Positions 7,395-15,963 of a DNA stretch of 64,000 nt are shown piece by piece (the stretch's first letter is position 1; each line of letters opens with the position of its first letter). The stretch is from the NCBI GenBank assembly GCA_029062165.1, contig JAIDQQ010000023.1, positions 186,001 through 250,000 on the forward strand, written 5' to 3'. The notes below the pieces were generated by a model. It saw only the letters and a program-made list of their open reading frames with translations, searched no databases and had not been told where the DNA came from. The DNA comes from Ruminococcus sp. GTDB taxonomy: Bacteria > Bacillota > Clostridia > Oscillospirales > Ruminococcaceae. The translations under genes were made by a program, and so were the position numbers.

Positions 7395-9743
7395 ATGTTT
7401 CAGCATATCAGAACAGATTCACTTGATAACTATTTTCTGAATCTGAATCAGCGAAACGGAAACAATGTATTTTTTTACAGAATAAATTCATACAGTAACG
7501 ATATATGGGATTTTATCTGCCGATATTACGAACAGGCACGGAAAAACGGCGTCATTATTGACGGACGTATACCGGCAGTAGACCAGAATCATATAGCATA
7601 CTATCACGAGATGATGGGCGACAGTTTCGTACTTGACAGACAGTTTATAATGACGGCTCTTCAGAAATGGTTGCCACGTATGAATGCAATCCAGTGTAAT
7701 GAAATAAGCCGGTCAATGTATGATACGATTTCAGCACTTGCCAGTAAGGGAAAAAATCAGAATATCCTGAAAAATGCGTATATAAAATTCATGTGCTGGC
7801 TTTACTACAGGTTTGAAAGCCTTGTAAGCCGTTTAGGTGAAAATGAAATACCAAAGATTTTTTGTAACGGAATAGGCAGTCACTATGAACTGATGTTGCT
7901 TTCAATGCTGTCGTCAGCCGGTTGTGATATAGTTATCGTACAGACAAACGGCGATACACAGTACAGTGTTTTTGACCCTGATTCAGAAATTTCTGATATA
8001 TGGACGGAAACCGGTACACCTTTCCCGACGGATTTTTCAATAAAGAAAATACAGCAGACTGTTTCCGAAAAACTAAACGCCGTAAGCATATGCGGTGATA
8101 AACCGTTATATAAAGTTGTTACAAATTCGTGGGCGAGTGGCGAAGGTCTTAACGATGTTCTTACGCCTCCGGAACAGAGAGGACAGGAAAATGAAATCTG
8201 TAATATTTTCGGTCAGATAAACGGAGTTTTCAGCCGTGCCGATTACGTCAACGAGCTTATTTCTTTCAGAAGTAACATGAATAATCAGAAAAGAAATCTG
8301 ATAATAGTCAGTAACGAGATAGCCGAACCCACATACGACGAAATTTCCGATATAGTCCGGAGTAATTACAGTACGCCGGTCATGGCGGTAACAGGACTTG
8401 CACGTAATATAAATATATCTGATTCGTCATTACAGCAGACTTTAAGATATTATTTTTCACAGATAATGCCTGAATATGCCGGTGAATGTTCGATAAATAA
8501 GTTTGTAAATATGTGCGTATACGTCATATGTTGGATTAAAAGGTGGCAGAAGAAACTTTTTTCCGGTTGGAAAGCGGATAATATACCATGTTTTGTGCTT
8601 TTCAACTGCAAAATTGACGAGATACGGACAGCATTTCTTGAAATACTTTCGTTCATGCCGGTAGATGTAATAATACTTAATCCGGCTATGGACAGTAACT
8701 GTATAGCTTATAATAAAAGATGTTCAGTACTGAACTATGAAGAATCACTGGATGTTGATATTTTCCCTGAAGGTGTCGCAATGCGTGCCGGTACTGTTGC
8801 TTATCATGCTGAACGTGAACTTGATACGCTTCTGTATCAGGATACCGGTATTTACAGAAATCACCAGTATACAAAGGCTTCTGCAATAGTGCTTGATACC
8901 ATGTTTGAGGAAATAGAAATTTTATGGAATGAAGAACTGAAATACCGTCCGAATTTTTCTACGGATAACGGAGAAGTAATAATACCAGTTTTCTTTGCGA
9001 AAGTTTCCGGCGTAAAAGAGGGCAATCCAAAAGCATACTGGCAGTTTATAAAGAAACTCAATACTGACGATACTATTATAATAAACGGTCAGTCAACATC
9101 TTTTACACGTCAGACAAATGCCAATCCATATAATGCTATGGGACGTACACTGGGAAGTATAAATCCGTATTCACTCGGCGGTAGTAATCCGTATTCCGCA
9201 AATATACGTACTTCGCCATATAATAACCAGTCGTCTAATACCACACAGGGAGCAGTTTCGTTCTGGAAAAACAATACTCTTCAACGCACCGCAATAAAAA
9301 ACAGTCCGGAATATAAATATAAAGTACTCCGTGAAGATATGCAGAATCACATTCTTGACAAGTTGCAGATGCTTATTGAAAGTCGTATTATAAAAGGTAC
9401 GTTTGAAAACGGTATGGAATATAAAATTATTTCCACAGTCCTGAATCTTGACAGGGAAATTATAAGAAAATTACAGAATTTTGATTTTACAAAAAAGAAT
9501 CCAAAAATAATTTATATAAACACAGGCGATAACTCCATAACTCATGAGCAGGCAATAACTTTTGAATTTTTGAGTATGGTAGGATTCGATGTTTTATTCA
9601 TGATACCAACCGGATATAATAACATTGAAAATTATTATAGCCGGTCAATAATAAGTGAACATCAGATAGGTTCATACGTATATGATATGAAAGTACCTGA
9701 TTTTTCACGTATACGTCTGCCGTGGGGCAGAAAAAAATATTAA
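7395..9743 (+). CDS. YceG-like protein of TerD/TelA stress operons
   Basis: This 782-residue protein is related to Bacillus subtilis YceG, a gene found with TerD and TelA genes. I place the start at ATG 7395 behind a GAGGTG ribosome site, not at an upstream ATG inside the rhomboid gene. Rossmann-like segments of the form hydrophobic strand, helix, G-x-D-hhh-x-P/T recur three times: near 167-205 (PKIFCNGIG to CDIVIVQTNGD), near 400-435 (PCFVLFNC to VDVIILNP) and near 708-750 (PKIIYINTGDNS to FDVLFMIPTG). An Asn-Pro-Tyr-rich low-complexity insert lies near 575-620. Bacillus YceG is, to my knowledge, much shorter, so this form appears extended. Its function is not established; it has been proposed to belong to a biosynthetic module of Ter systems. 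Confidence 0.75.
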   Translation: MFQHIRTDSLDNYFLNLNQRNGNNVFFYRINSYSNDIWDFICRYYEQARKNGVIIDGRIPAVDQNHIAYYHEMMGDSFVLDRQFIMTALQKWLPRMNAIQCNEISRSMYDTISALASKGKNQNILKNAYIKFMCWLYYRFESLVSRLGENEIPKIFCNGIGSHYELMLLSMLSSAGCDIVIVQTNGDTQYSVFDPDSEISDIWTETGTPFPTDFSIKKIQQTVSEKLNAVSICGDKPLYKVVTNSWASGEGLNDVLTPPEQRGQENEICNIFGQINGVFSRADYVNELISFRSNMNNQKRNLIIVSNEIAEPTYDEISDIVRSNYSTPVMAVTGLARNINISDSSLQQTLRYYFSQIMPEYAGECSINKFVNMCVYVICWIKRWQKKLFSGWKADNIPCFVLFNCKIDEIRTAFLEILSFMPVDVIILNPAMDSNCIAYNKRCSVLNYEESLDVDIFPEGVAMRAGTVAYHAERELDTLLYQDTGIYRNHQYTKASAIVLDTMFEEIEILWNEELKYRPNFSTDNGEVIIPVFFAKVSGVKEGNPKAYWQFIKKLNTDDTIIINGQSTSFTRQTNANPYNAMGRTLGSINPYSLGGSNPYSANIRTSPYNNQSSNTTQGAVSFWKNNTLQRTAIKNSPEYKYKVLREDMQNHILDKLQMLIESRIIKGTFENGMEYKIISTVLNLDREIIRKLQNFDFTKKNPKIIYINTGDNSITHEQAITFEFLSMVGFDVLFMIPTGYNNIENYYSRSIISEHQIGSYVYDMKVPDFSRIRLPWGRKKY

Positions 9744-9758
9744 GAAGAGGTGTTTGAA

Positions 9759-10925
9759 ATGGGTATAGACCTTTCAAGAGCTAAGCCACAGACAAATGAA
9801 AATGCAGTAATCGCACCTGCACCGGTTGAACCAGTACAGCCGGAAGTAGAAGTTGTACAGCAATACGACATTGTAGCCGACAGAAATCAGATGAATAATC
9901 AGTTAGTCGGTTCGGAGGAAGTCGACAGGCTTGCAAGTCAGATTGTCCTTGACGATTTGACAACTATTGTATCTTTCGGTGCAGACGCCGCCGACGAGAT
10001 TTCCAAGGCTTCCGACGTTGTACTCAATAGTATGAGTATGACACAGATTAATGATTCCGGTGAAATGCTTAACGCACTTGCAAAAATTATGGCACAGTTC
10101 GATATTGAGGAAATCAAGGAAGACCCCGGATTTTTCAAGAAACTTTTCGGCAACGCAAAGAAACAGCTTGACAAGATTCTGAAAAAGTATAATACAATGG
10201 GTAGCGAAGTTGACAAGATATATGTACAGCTTCGTAAGTATGAGGACGAAATCAAACAGGCAAACAGAAAACTTGACCAGATGTTCAATGCAAACGTAGA
10301 ATATTATCATAAACTGGTAAAGTATATCCTTGCCGGTGAACAGGGTTGTAGAGAGATTGAAGAATATCTCGAACAGCGTAAACAGGATATGGCAACTTCC
10401 GGAGATAATACCATACAGTTTGAAATTCAGACCCTTGAACAGTCATTGGCAATGCTCGAACAGCGAACACAGGATTTAAGAACCGCTGAAAGTATCGCTA
10501 TGCAGTCAGTACCGATGATAAAAATGATGGCGTTCAGTAACATGAACCTCGTCAGAAAAATAAACTCTGCATTTATCGTAACATTGCCGGTATTCAAACA
10601 GGCACTTGCACAGGCTATGATGCTGAAACGTCAGAAAATTCAGGCGGAAGCAATGTCGGCACTCGACGAAAAAACCAATGAAATGTTAATCAGAAATGCA
10701 CAGAATACCGTTGAACAGTCGAAAATGATAGCTAAAATGGCTTCCGGCAGTTCGATAAAGATTGATACCCTTGAAAAAACATGGTCAACAATCATGTCCG
10801 GTATCGAAGAAACAAGACAGATTCAGGAAGACGCACGCAGACAGCGTAACGACGACAAGGCAAGACTTGAAGTTATCAAGCAGGAGTATAACAAGAGATA
10901 CAGTATGCCTAAAAACGGACATTAA
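9759..10925 (+). CDS. telA: TelA-family toxic-anion resistance protein
   Basis: This 388-residue, mainly alpha-helical protein belongs to the TelA family (YceH/YaaN in Bacillus). A Pro/Val/Glu-rich N-terminal tail (about 10-35) precedes a long helical body with features such as [19 protein letters not shown] and a coiled-coil stretch near 130-250. Start ATG 9759 is preceded by AGAAGAGG; an upstream GTG at 9750 lies inside that ribosome site and is unlikely. The gene sits between yceG and three terD genes, the conserved order of Ter/Yce stress operons. TelA proteins are linked to tellurite and cell-envelope stress resistance, but the mechanism is not known. Confidence 0.88.
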   Translation: MGIDLSRAKPQTNENAVIAPAPVEPVQPEVEVVQQYDIVADRNQMNNQLVGSEEVDRLASQIVLDDLTTIVSFGADAADEISKASDVVLNSMSMTQINDSGEMLNALAKIMAQFDIEEIKEDPGFFKKLFGNAKKQLDKILKKYNTMGSEVDKIYVQLRKYEDEIKQANRKLDQMFNANVEYYHKLVKYILAGEQGCREIEEYLEQRKQDMATSGDNTIQFEIQTLEQSLAMLEQRTQDLRTAESIAMQSVPMIKMMAFSNMNLVRKINSAFIVTLPVFKQALAQAMMLKRQKIQAEAMSALDEKTNEMLIRNAQNTVEQSKMIAKMASGSSIKIDTLEKTWSTIMSGIEETRQIQEDARRQRNDDKARLEVIKQEYNKRYSMPKNGH

Positions 10926-10939
10926 AAGGAGATTTTATT

Positions 10940-11521
10940 ATGCCGATAAATCTTTCAAAAGGTCAGAAAATTGACCTCACAAAAACAAATCCGGGACTTA
11001 AGAATATAATGGTAGGTCTGGGTTGGGACGTGAATGTTTTTGATTCCGGTGCGGATTTTGACCTTGATGCAGCTGCATTTATGGCAGGTGCTGACGGAAA
11101 ATGTCCTAAAGATACGGATTTCATTTTCTATGGAAATCTTAAACACTCTTCCGGAGCAGTAGAACATATGGGCGATAATCTCACCGGTGAGGGTGAGGGC
11201 GATGACGAACAGATTAAAATAAATCTCTCACTTATTCCGTCGAATATTGAAAAAATCGCTTTTACCGTAACAATCTATGATTCCGATAGAAGAAGACAGA
11301 ATTTCGGGCAGGTCTCGAATGCCTTTATACGTATCGTGAATATGGATACAGATGAAGAACTTATCCGCTATGATTTAGGCGAGGACTTCTCAATAGAAAC
11401 TGCTGTAGTAGTCGGTGAACTCTATAAACATAACGGTGAATGGAAATTCAACGCAATCGGAAGCGGTTTTCAGGGCGGACTTGCCGCACTGTGCGGACAT
11501 TATGGAATAGATGCGGAATAA
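10940..11521 (+). CDS. terD: TerD-family calcium-binding stress protein (copy 1)
   Basis: This is a 193-residue TerD domain protein. The family signatures are visible: [12 protein letters not shown] at the start, the acidic metal-binding segment DFDLDAAAF, and [16 protein letters not shown] in the centre. TerD proteins bind calcium and are induced by tellurite and other chemical stress. It follows telA by 14 nt with an AAAGGAG ribosome site. Copy 2 is a close paralogue and copy 3 a more distant one, so the cluster arose by tandem duplication. Confidence 0.93.
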   Translation: MPINLSKGQKIDLTKTNPGLKNIMVGLGWDVNVFDSGADFDLDAAAFMAGADGKCPKDTDFIFYGNLKHSSGAVEHMGDNLTGEGEGDDEQIKINLSLIPSNIEKIAFTVTIYDSDRRRQNFGQVSNAFIRIVNMDTDEELIRYDLGEDFSIETAVVVGELYKHNGEWKFNAIGSGFQGGLAALCGHYGIDAE

Positions 11522-11547
11522 AAAAATAATTTAAAAGGAGTAAAAAA

Positions 11548-12129
11548 ATGCCAGTAAATTTAAGTAAGGGACAGAAAATAAGTCTCACAAAAAGCAATCC
11601 GGGACTGAAAAAAGTTGTAGTAGGTCTTGGCTGGGACGTAAATGCTTTCGATACAGGTTCAGCATTTGACCTTGATTCATGTGCGTTTCTTCTGACAGAT
11701 TCCGGAAAAGTTTCCAGACAGGAAGATTTTGTCTTCTATGGAAATCTGAAACACCCGTCGGGAGCTGTTGAACATATGGGTGATAATCTCACCGGAGCAG
11801 GCGACGGTGACGACGAACAGATTAAAATTGACCTCTCATCAGTACCGGCTGAAATAACAAAGATTGATTTTACCGTTACCATCCACGAAGCAGAGGCAAG
11901 AAAACAGAATTTCGGACAGGTAAACAATTCATTTATAAGAATCTACAATGAAGAAACCGGTGAAGAAATTCTCCGTTATGACCTCGGCGAAGATTTTTCA
12001 ATCGAAACTGCTGTAGTATGTGGTGAACTCTATAAATACGGCGAAGAATGGAAATTCAATGCAATAGGTAGTGGCTATCAGGGCGGACTGGCTGCACTGT
12101 GCGGAGCGTATGGCATTGAAGTTGAATAA
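11548..12129 (+). CDS. terD: TerD-family calcium-binding stress protein (copy 2)
   Basis: This 193-residue TerD paralogue aligns with copy 1 over its full length: [29 protein letters not shown] and [16 protein letters not shown]. The acidic calcium-binding residues are kept. A strong AAAAGGAG ribosome site precedes the ATG. It lies 26 bp after copy 1 in the same operon. Extra paralogues in Ter operons are common, and specialisation of this copy cannot be inferred. Confidence 0.93.
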   Translation: MPVNLSKGQKISLTKSNPGLKKVVVGLGWDVNAFDTGSAFDLDSCAFLLTDSGKVSRQEDFVFYGNLKHPSGAVEHMGDNLTGAGDGDDEQIKIDLSSVPAEITKIDFTVTIHEAEARKQNFGQVNNSFIRIYNEETGEEILRYDLGEDFSIETAVVCGELYKYGEEWKFNAIGSGYQGGLAALCGAYGIEVE

Positions 12130-12147
12130 TATATGGAGTTTCTGCAA

Positions 12148-12738
12148 ATGGCTGTAAGTTTAATGAAAGGACAGAAAATAAGTCTGTCAAAGGAAAGTGC
12201 CGGTTTATCGGCTGTGACAGTCGGTCTCGGCTGGGACGAAGCACAGAAGAAAAAAGGTCTTTTTTCACGGAAAGAACGTGCTATAGACTGTGACGCTTCC
12301 GCAATACTGTTAAGAAACGGTGTACTTGTCGGTAAGGAAGATATTGTATATTTTGCACATCTTAAACACAGTTCCGGAAGTGTAATCCATAACGGCGACA
12401 ATCTTACCGGAGCAGGTGACGGCGACGACGAACAGATAACAGTTAATCTTCCGGCAGTACCGTATGATGTCGACAGAATAGTTTTTATTGTGAATATATA
12501 TCAGGCTGTTGACCGTAAACAGCATTTCGGCATGATAAGAAATGCTTTTATCAGGATAGTTGACAACAGAAACAATACTGAAATATGTCGTTATAACCTC
12601 ACGGACGATTATTCCGGAAATATGGCTATGATTTTCGGGGAAATCTATAAACATAAAAATGAATGGAAATTCAATGCAATCGGACAGGGTACACCTGATT
12701 CCAGTTTGAGTGAACTTGCAAAAAGATTTACACGATAA
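12148..12738 (+). CDS. TerD-family protein, divergent copy 3
   Basis: This 196-residue TerD paralogue closes the operon. I chose ATG 12148 (MAVSLMKGQKISL) with GGAG at 12135-12138, because it matches the N-termini of copies 1 and 2; an upstream ATG at 12133 overlaps that ribosome site. It has a Lys-rich insertion after the first strand pair (QKKKGLFSRKE), and the acidic segment reads AIDCDASAIL instead of DFDLDAA, so one acidic position is shifted or lost. The central [17 protein letters not shown] motif remains. It is probably still calcium-binding but diverged. A terminator-like hairpin follows. Confidence 0.88.
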   Translation: MAVSLMKGQKISLSKESAGLSAVTVGLGWDEAQKKKGLFSRKERAIDCDASAILLRNGVLVGKEDIVYFAHLKHSSGSVIHNGDNLTGAGDGDDEQITVNLPAVPYDVDRIVFIVNIYQAVDRKQHFGMIRNAFIRIVDNRNNTEICRYNLTDDYSGNMAMIFGEIYKHKNEWKFNAIGQGTPDSSLSELAKRFTR

Positions 12739-12744
12739 GAAACA

Positions 12745-12774
12745 AGGCATGGGATTTTTTCCTGTGCCTGTTTT
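12745..12774 (+). terminator. Terminator of the Ter operon
   Basis: A 10-bp stem AGGCATGGGA/TCCTGTGCCT (two G-U pairs) with a five-T loop is followed by GTTTT. It ends the rhomboid-to-terD operon. Confidence 0.65.
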
Positions 12775-12853
12775 CGTTGACTGGTTTGTGACAGAAAAAT
12801 GTTGAAAGAGTGATTTTTTATTAAATAAATGATTACAATTTATTTATTGCCTT

Positions 12854-12882
12854 GACAAACTGTTATTGTTTGTGTATAATTA
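12854..12882 (+). promoter_or_regulatory. Promoter of the cohesin-like lipoprotein gene
   Basis: TTGACA (12854-12859), a 17-bp spacer and TATAAT (12877-12882) form a perfect consensus. The leader then contains a small CGGG/CCCG hairpin before a GAAAGGGA ribosome site. Confidence 0.85.
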
Positions 12883-12943
12883 TTATAAGGTAACGGGTTA
12901 ATGCCCGATAAAAAAGCATTTTTTTTACGAAAGGGAATATATT

Positions 12944-13969
12944 ATGAGTAATTTCAGGAAAAGAATTATTGCACTTGTTTCACTGACTTGTGTGGCACTC
13001 TCAATGATTACCGGTTGTGCCGGAAATGACGAAGGCGGTGACAACGGCGATACAGGGAAGAAATCAAATAATAATGAAAGCAGTCAGATGCAGGAAATAG
13101 AACCGATAACCGCTGTGCCGTTCAAGTGGGGTAGCGAAGATGAGGGTCTCACCATAGACGGCGTTGATATAAACGTGGATGACCCTGTAAAAGCTGACCA
13201 TGTAGACCCTACAAAAGCTAATGAAGAATCTTCGGAAGCGACTACAGATAAACCGGTTACTACTGCCTATATAGCCGGAGAACCTATAACGGAAGTAGTA
13301 ACCGTTACAGAAGCAAACGGTCAGGCAGTAACAGAAGCCAATGGTCAGCCGGTTACGGAAGTTAAGATAATTGCCAATGCAACCCCCGAAACTCCTGCAA
13401 CCAATGCCCCCGAAAATAACAATACCGAAAACAGCACTCCGGACGAAAATGCACAGAATCCGGAACAGACACCTACAAATGCTCCGGAAGCTACTTCTGA
13501 ATACATTTCCAATACAAAGGGTATGTATGCAATGTGGATTGACATTTCCAAAAAAACCGAAAACTTTGTATTCAACGGTTCAGTAATAAAAATTACATTC
13601 AAGGTAAAGGAAACTGCACCCGACGGAATATATAATATTTCACTTAGTCAGGATTTATCGTCAATCGACGGCGATATTGTAAATCCGGATACAATTCTTA
13701 ACGGTTCTATCAAGGTAGGCGACGGTACAGCCGAAGCCGTTGACCCATCGTCAATGAACGGTTTCACTATTTACGGCGATAAGGTTTCCGCTAAACAGGG
13801 CGATACGGTAGAATTTTCAATCAATATGAAAGACAATCCCGGACTTGCAGCTATGATTATGTGGTACTATTACGATAGCAACGCTCTTGAAGTCGTAAAC
13901 TGTGTACCGGACGGCGAATTTGCAGATGTATCAAATAACAGCACACAGACCGGTGAAAAGGAAGAATAA
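12944..13969 (+). CDS. Lipoprotein with cohesin-like segments in swapped order
   Basis: This 341-residue protein has a lipoprotein signal (lipobox MITGC, lipidated Cys near 25) and a long Thr/Glu/Pro-rich spacer with short repeats (TEANGQ, near 110-180). Two segments look like cohesin halves. Residues about 193-261 contain GSVIKITFKVKETAPDGIY and NGSIKVG, typical of cohesin C-terminal strands. Residues about 272-330 contain KVSAKQGDTVEF, NPGLAA and YYYDSNALEV, typical of cohesin N-terminal strands. The order is reversed relative to a normal cohesin, suggesting circular permutation or fusion of two half modules. Cohesins bind dockerins, and a dockerin protein is encoded at 23602-24753. The domain call rests on motif recognition only. 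The lipoprotein call is firm. Confidence 0.7.
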   Translation: MSNFRKRIIALVSLTCVALSMITGCAGNDEGGDNGDTGKKSNNNESSQMQEIEPITAVPFKWGSEDEGLTIDGVDINVDDPVKADHVDPTKANEESSEATTDKPVTTAYIAGEPITEVVTVTEANGQAVTEANGQPVTEVKIIANATPETPATNAPENNNTENSTPDENAQNPEQTPTNAPEATSEYISNTKGMYAMWIDISKKTENFVFNGSVIKITFKVKETAPDGIYNISLSQDLSSIDGDIVNPDTILNGSIKVGDGTAEAVDPSSMNGFTIYGDKVSAKQGDTVEFSINMKDNPGLAAMIMWYYYDSNALEVVNCVPDGEFADVSNNSTQTGEKEE

Positions 13970-14032
13970 TTCCGTAATGACAACATGATTTAAAAAATTT
14001 CAGATAATTTCCGTTTGTTTCTGGAAAAACCA

Positions 14033-14061
14033 TTGACAATACGGAATTTATCTGTTATAAT
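14033..14061 (+). promoter_or_regulatory. cysK promoter
   Basis: TTGACA (14033-14038), a 17-bp spacer and TATAAT (14056-14061). Confidence 0.85.
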
Positions 14062-14067
14062 TAAATC

Positions 14068-14091
14068 ATACTATTTATATAGGTAATATAG
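14068..14091 (+). promoter_or_regulatory. Candidate Rrf2-family operator in the cysK leader
   Basis: The segment starting ATACTATTTATATAGGT lies just downstream of the cysK -10. It resembles the ATACTATTATACCATAGGTT stretch over the promoter of the Rrf2 gene at 15541. CTAT/ATAG arms (14071-14074, 14088-14091) give imperfect dyad symmetry. A shared regulator is inferred from this similarity and from the gene neighbourhood. Confidence 0.4.
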
Positions 14092-14117
14092 AATAATTTC
14101 ATTAAGGAGCGTATATT

Positions 14118-15044
14118 ATGAAAATATATCAGACAATAACCGATTTAATCGGAAAAACTCCGTTACTGGAGCTTGTAAACATAGAAAAGGCTTATAATCT
14201 TGAAGCTAAGATTATAGCTAAACTTGAATACTTCAATCCGGCAGGAAGCGTCAAGGACAGAGTTGCAAAAGCTATGATTGACGATGCCGAAGCCAAAGGA
14301 TTACTTAAAGCCGGAAGCGTCATCATTGAACCAACAAGCGGAAATACCGGTATAGGACTTGCATCTGTTGCAGCCGCAAGAGGTTACAGACTGATAATCA
14401 CAATGCCCGAAACTATGAGTATTGAACGCCGTAATCTTATGAGGGCATACGGTGCGGAAGTAGTACTGACAGACGGTACAAAAGGAATGTCGGGAGCTAT
14501 AAAGAAAGCCGAGGAACTCGCCAAGGAAATTCCAGATAGCTTTATACCGTCACAGTTTTCAAATCCGGCAAATCCGAAAGCACATGAAAATTCAACAGGT
14601 ATTGAAATATGGGAAGATACCGACGGAAAAGTTGATATATTCGTATCTGCCGTAGGTACTGGCGGAACAGTAAGCGGTACAGGTAAGTATCTGAAATCAA
14701 AGAATCCTGATATAAAGGTAGTAGCAGTAGAGCCGACAGGTTCACCGGTAATTTCAGGCGGAAAAGCCGGAAGTCATAAGATACAGGGTATAGGAGCGGG
14801 CTTTATTCCGGAAACTCTTGACATGAACATTTTTGACGAAGTTATACAGGTAACTGACGAAGACGCTTTCAGTCAGGGAAGAAAGATAGTTAAAAGTGAG
14901 GGCGTACTTGTCGGAATATCTTCCGGTGCGGCATTACAGGCAGGTATAGAACTTGCAAAACGTCCCGAAAACAAAGGTAAAAATATAGTTGTACTTTTTC
15001 CCGATACAGGAGAGCGTTATTTATCAACACTTATGTTTGCGTAA
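14118..15044 (+). CDS. cysK: Cysteine synthase (O-acetylserine sulfhydrylase)
   Basis: This 308-residue PLP enzyme makes L-cysteine from O-acetylserine and sulfide. It has NPAGSVKDRVA with the PLP lysine near 43, the TSGNTGIGLA substrate loop near 70, the GTGGTVSGTG phosphate loop near 177, and a C-terminal GISSGAAL. Its length is typical of CysK. Start ATG 14118 follows AAGGAG. It is monocistronic with its own promoter and terminator. An Rrf2 regulator gene faces it; in Bacillus such a regulator (CymR) controls cysteine metabolism and binds CysK, so a regulatory link is plausible. Confidence 0.95.
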   Translation: MKIYQTITDLIGKTPLLELVNIEKAYNLEAKIIAKLEYFNPAGSVKDRVAKAMIDDAEAKGLLKAGSVIIEPTSGNTGIGLASVAAARGYRLIITMPETMSIERRNLMRAYGAEVVLTDGTKGMSGAIKKAEELAKEIPDSFIPSQFSNPANPKAHENSTGIEIWEDTDGKVDIFVSAVGTGGTVSGTGKYLKSKNPDIKVVAVEPTGSPVISGGKAGSHKIQGIGAGFIPETLDMNIFDEVIQVTDEDAFSQGRKIVKSEGVLVGISSGAALQAGIELAKRPENKGKNIVVLFPDTGERYLSTLMFA

Positions 15045-15048
15045 AAAG

Positions 15049-15078
15049 AAAAGACTGTCAGAAATGGCAGTCTTTTTT
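15049..15078 (+). terminator. cysK terminator
   Basis: A 9-bp stem AAGACTGTC/GGCAGTCTT (one G-U pair) is followed by TTTTTT. It lies between the convergent cysK and Rrf2 genes and could serve both. Confidence 0.85.
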
Positions 15079-15080
15079 GA

Positions 15081-15515
15081 TTATATACAATAGTTATCTT
15101 CGGAAGCGGTACATTTTTCGGCTATATCCTGAATGGTTATTCCGTCGAGATATTCATTGATTATTTTATAAAGCCCCTCCCATATCGGCAGTGTGACACA
15201 TTCGTTAATGCGTTCGCAATCGTTGGGAGCGTATTCCAGACAGGCAACAGGTGCGAGACTTCCTTCTGTAGCACGGAGAATTTCGCCTACAGTATATTTG
15301 TTCGGGTTGCCGTTTATCTTGTAACCGCCACGGTTTCCACGTGAAGTTTTGAGAATACCGCTTTTATTAAGTAACGGAACTATCTGTTCGAGGTATTTTT
15401 TTGAAATATTCTGACGTTCGGAAATATCTTTCAGTGAAACATAACCTTCGTGCTGATGTAACGTTATATCAACAAGCATTCTAAGTGCATAACGTCCTTT
15501 TGTTGAAATTTTCAT
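15081..15515 (-). CDS. Rrf2-family transcriptional regulator (CymR/IscR type)
   Basis: This is a 144-residue Rrf2 protein. The N-terminal winged helix starts MKISTKGRYALRML and includes SRGNRGGYK in the wing. The C-terminal part has three cysteines, in ACLEYAPNDCERINEC, at the position where IscR-type members hold an Fe-S cluster; spacing here is C-x7-C-x5-C. Both Fe-S sensing (IscR-like) and cysteine control (CymR-like) are therefore possible. It faces cysK, and similar candidate operators lie at its own promoter and in the cysK leader, which favours a sulfur role. An AAAGGAG ribosome site supports the start. Confidence 0.88.
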   Translation of the reverse strand: MKISTKGRYALRMLVDITLHQHEGYVSLKDISERQNISKKYLEQIVPLLNKSGILKTSRGNRGGYKINGNPNKYTVGEILRATEGSLAPVACLEYAPNDCERINECVTLPIWEGLYKIINEYLDGITIQDIAEKCTASEDNYCI

Positions 15516-15540
15516 ATTTTTAACTCCTTTCGTTGATATG

Positions 15541-15574
15541 ATACTATTATACCATAGGTTTAGTATGTTTTCAA
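15541..15574 (-). promoter_or_regulatory. Rrf2 gene promoter with overlapping dyad operator
   Basis: On the minus strand there is TTGAAA (15569-15574), a 17-bp spacer and TATAAT (15546-15551). A perfect inverted repeat ATACTA-N14-TAGTAT (15541-15546 and 15561-15566) covers the -10 and the spacer, as expected for autorepression. Confidence 0.65.
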
Positions 15575-15613
15575 TAGAATATTAAATTAAAAAATAAAAT
15601 AATTGTTTGCTAC

Positions 15614-15642
15614 TTGACAAATCGGTTTCAGCGTGATATACT
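15614..15642 (+). promoter_or_regulatory. trp operon promoter
   Basis: TTGACA (15614-15619), a 17-bp spacer and TATACT (15637-15642), directly upstream of the T-box leader. Confidence 0.85.
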
Positions 15643-15649
15643 ATTTATT

Positions 15650-15936
15650 AAGTAAATAAACCGTTGACGTGAGAGTAAAAATAATTATGTTTCTACAGAG
15701 AGCCTGTGTTGCTGAGAGTCAGGTGAAAAACAGATTATTATAATGGGTCACTGAGGGTGCGGTCAAATGATTTTTTTCAGAGTATTCCGCAACGTTATGA
15801 TGTGCGTTAATCATCAGGAATATGTCAGTATTCCGTAAAGTGCATGGCTTTTACGTCATGAATCAAGGTGGCAACACGGATAAATTACTTTATTCGTCCT
15901 TGACAGATTATTTCTATCTGTCGGGGGCTTTTTTGT
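15650..15936 (+). ncRNA. T-box leader of the trp operon
   Basis: This leader has the signature parts of a T-box that senses uncharged tRNA. GAGAGTA near 15670 and AGAGAGCC near 15698 belong to stem I. A likely UGG (Trp) specifier sits at 15744-15746, before CACTGAGGG. The invariant antiterminator sequence AAGGTGGCAACACGG is at 15865-15879. A GC-rich terminator stem (GTCCTTGACAGA with TCTGTCGGGGGC, G-U pairs included) ends in a T run at 15929-15934. Uncharged tRNA-Trp should favour antitermination and trp expression. The T-box call is firm, while the exact specifier position is inferred. Confidence 0.92.
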
Positions 15937-15963
15937 TTTATGAATTTTTTTGGAGGTGCATTA

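Noticed and set aside
9903-10310. A 135-codon leftward reading frame inside telA
   Set aside because: It is antisense to a clear TelA gene, has no ribosome site and a Cys/Leu/Phe-rich composition typical of shadow frames.
15330-15347. A second CACGTG-centred parS-like sequence in the Rrf2 gene
   Set aside because: The flanks read GGTTTC and AAGTTT, with several mismatches to TGTTN/NAACA, and it lies within coding sequence. Only 63075-63090 fits.
15650-15936. Short leader peptide with Trp codons for attenuation
   Set aside because: The region carries the T-box invariant sequence and terminator; no open frame with tandem Trp codons behind a ribosome site was seen.
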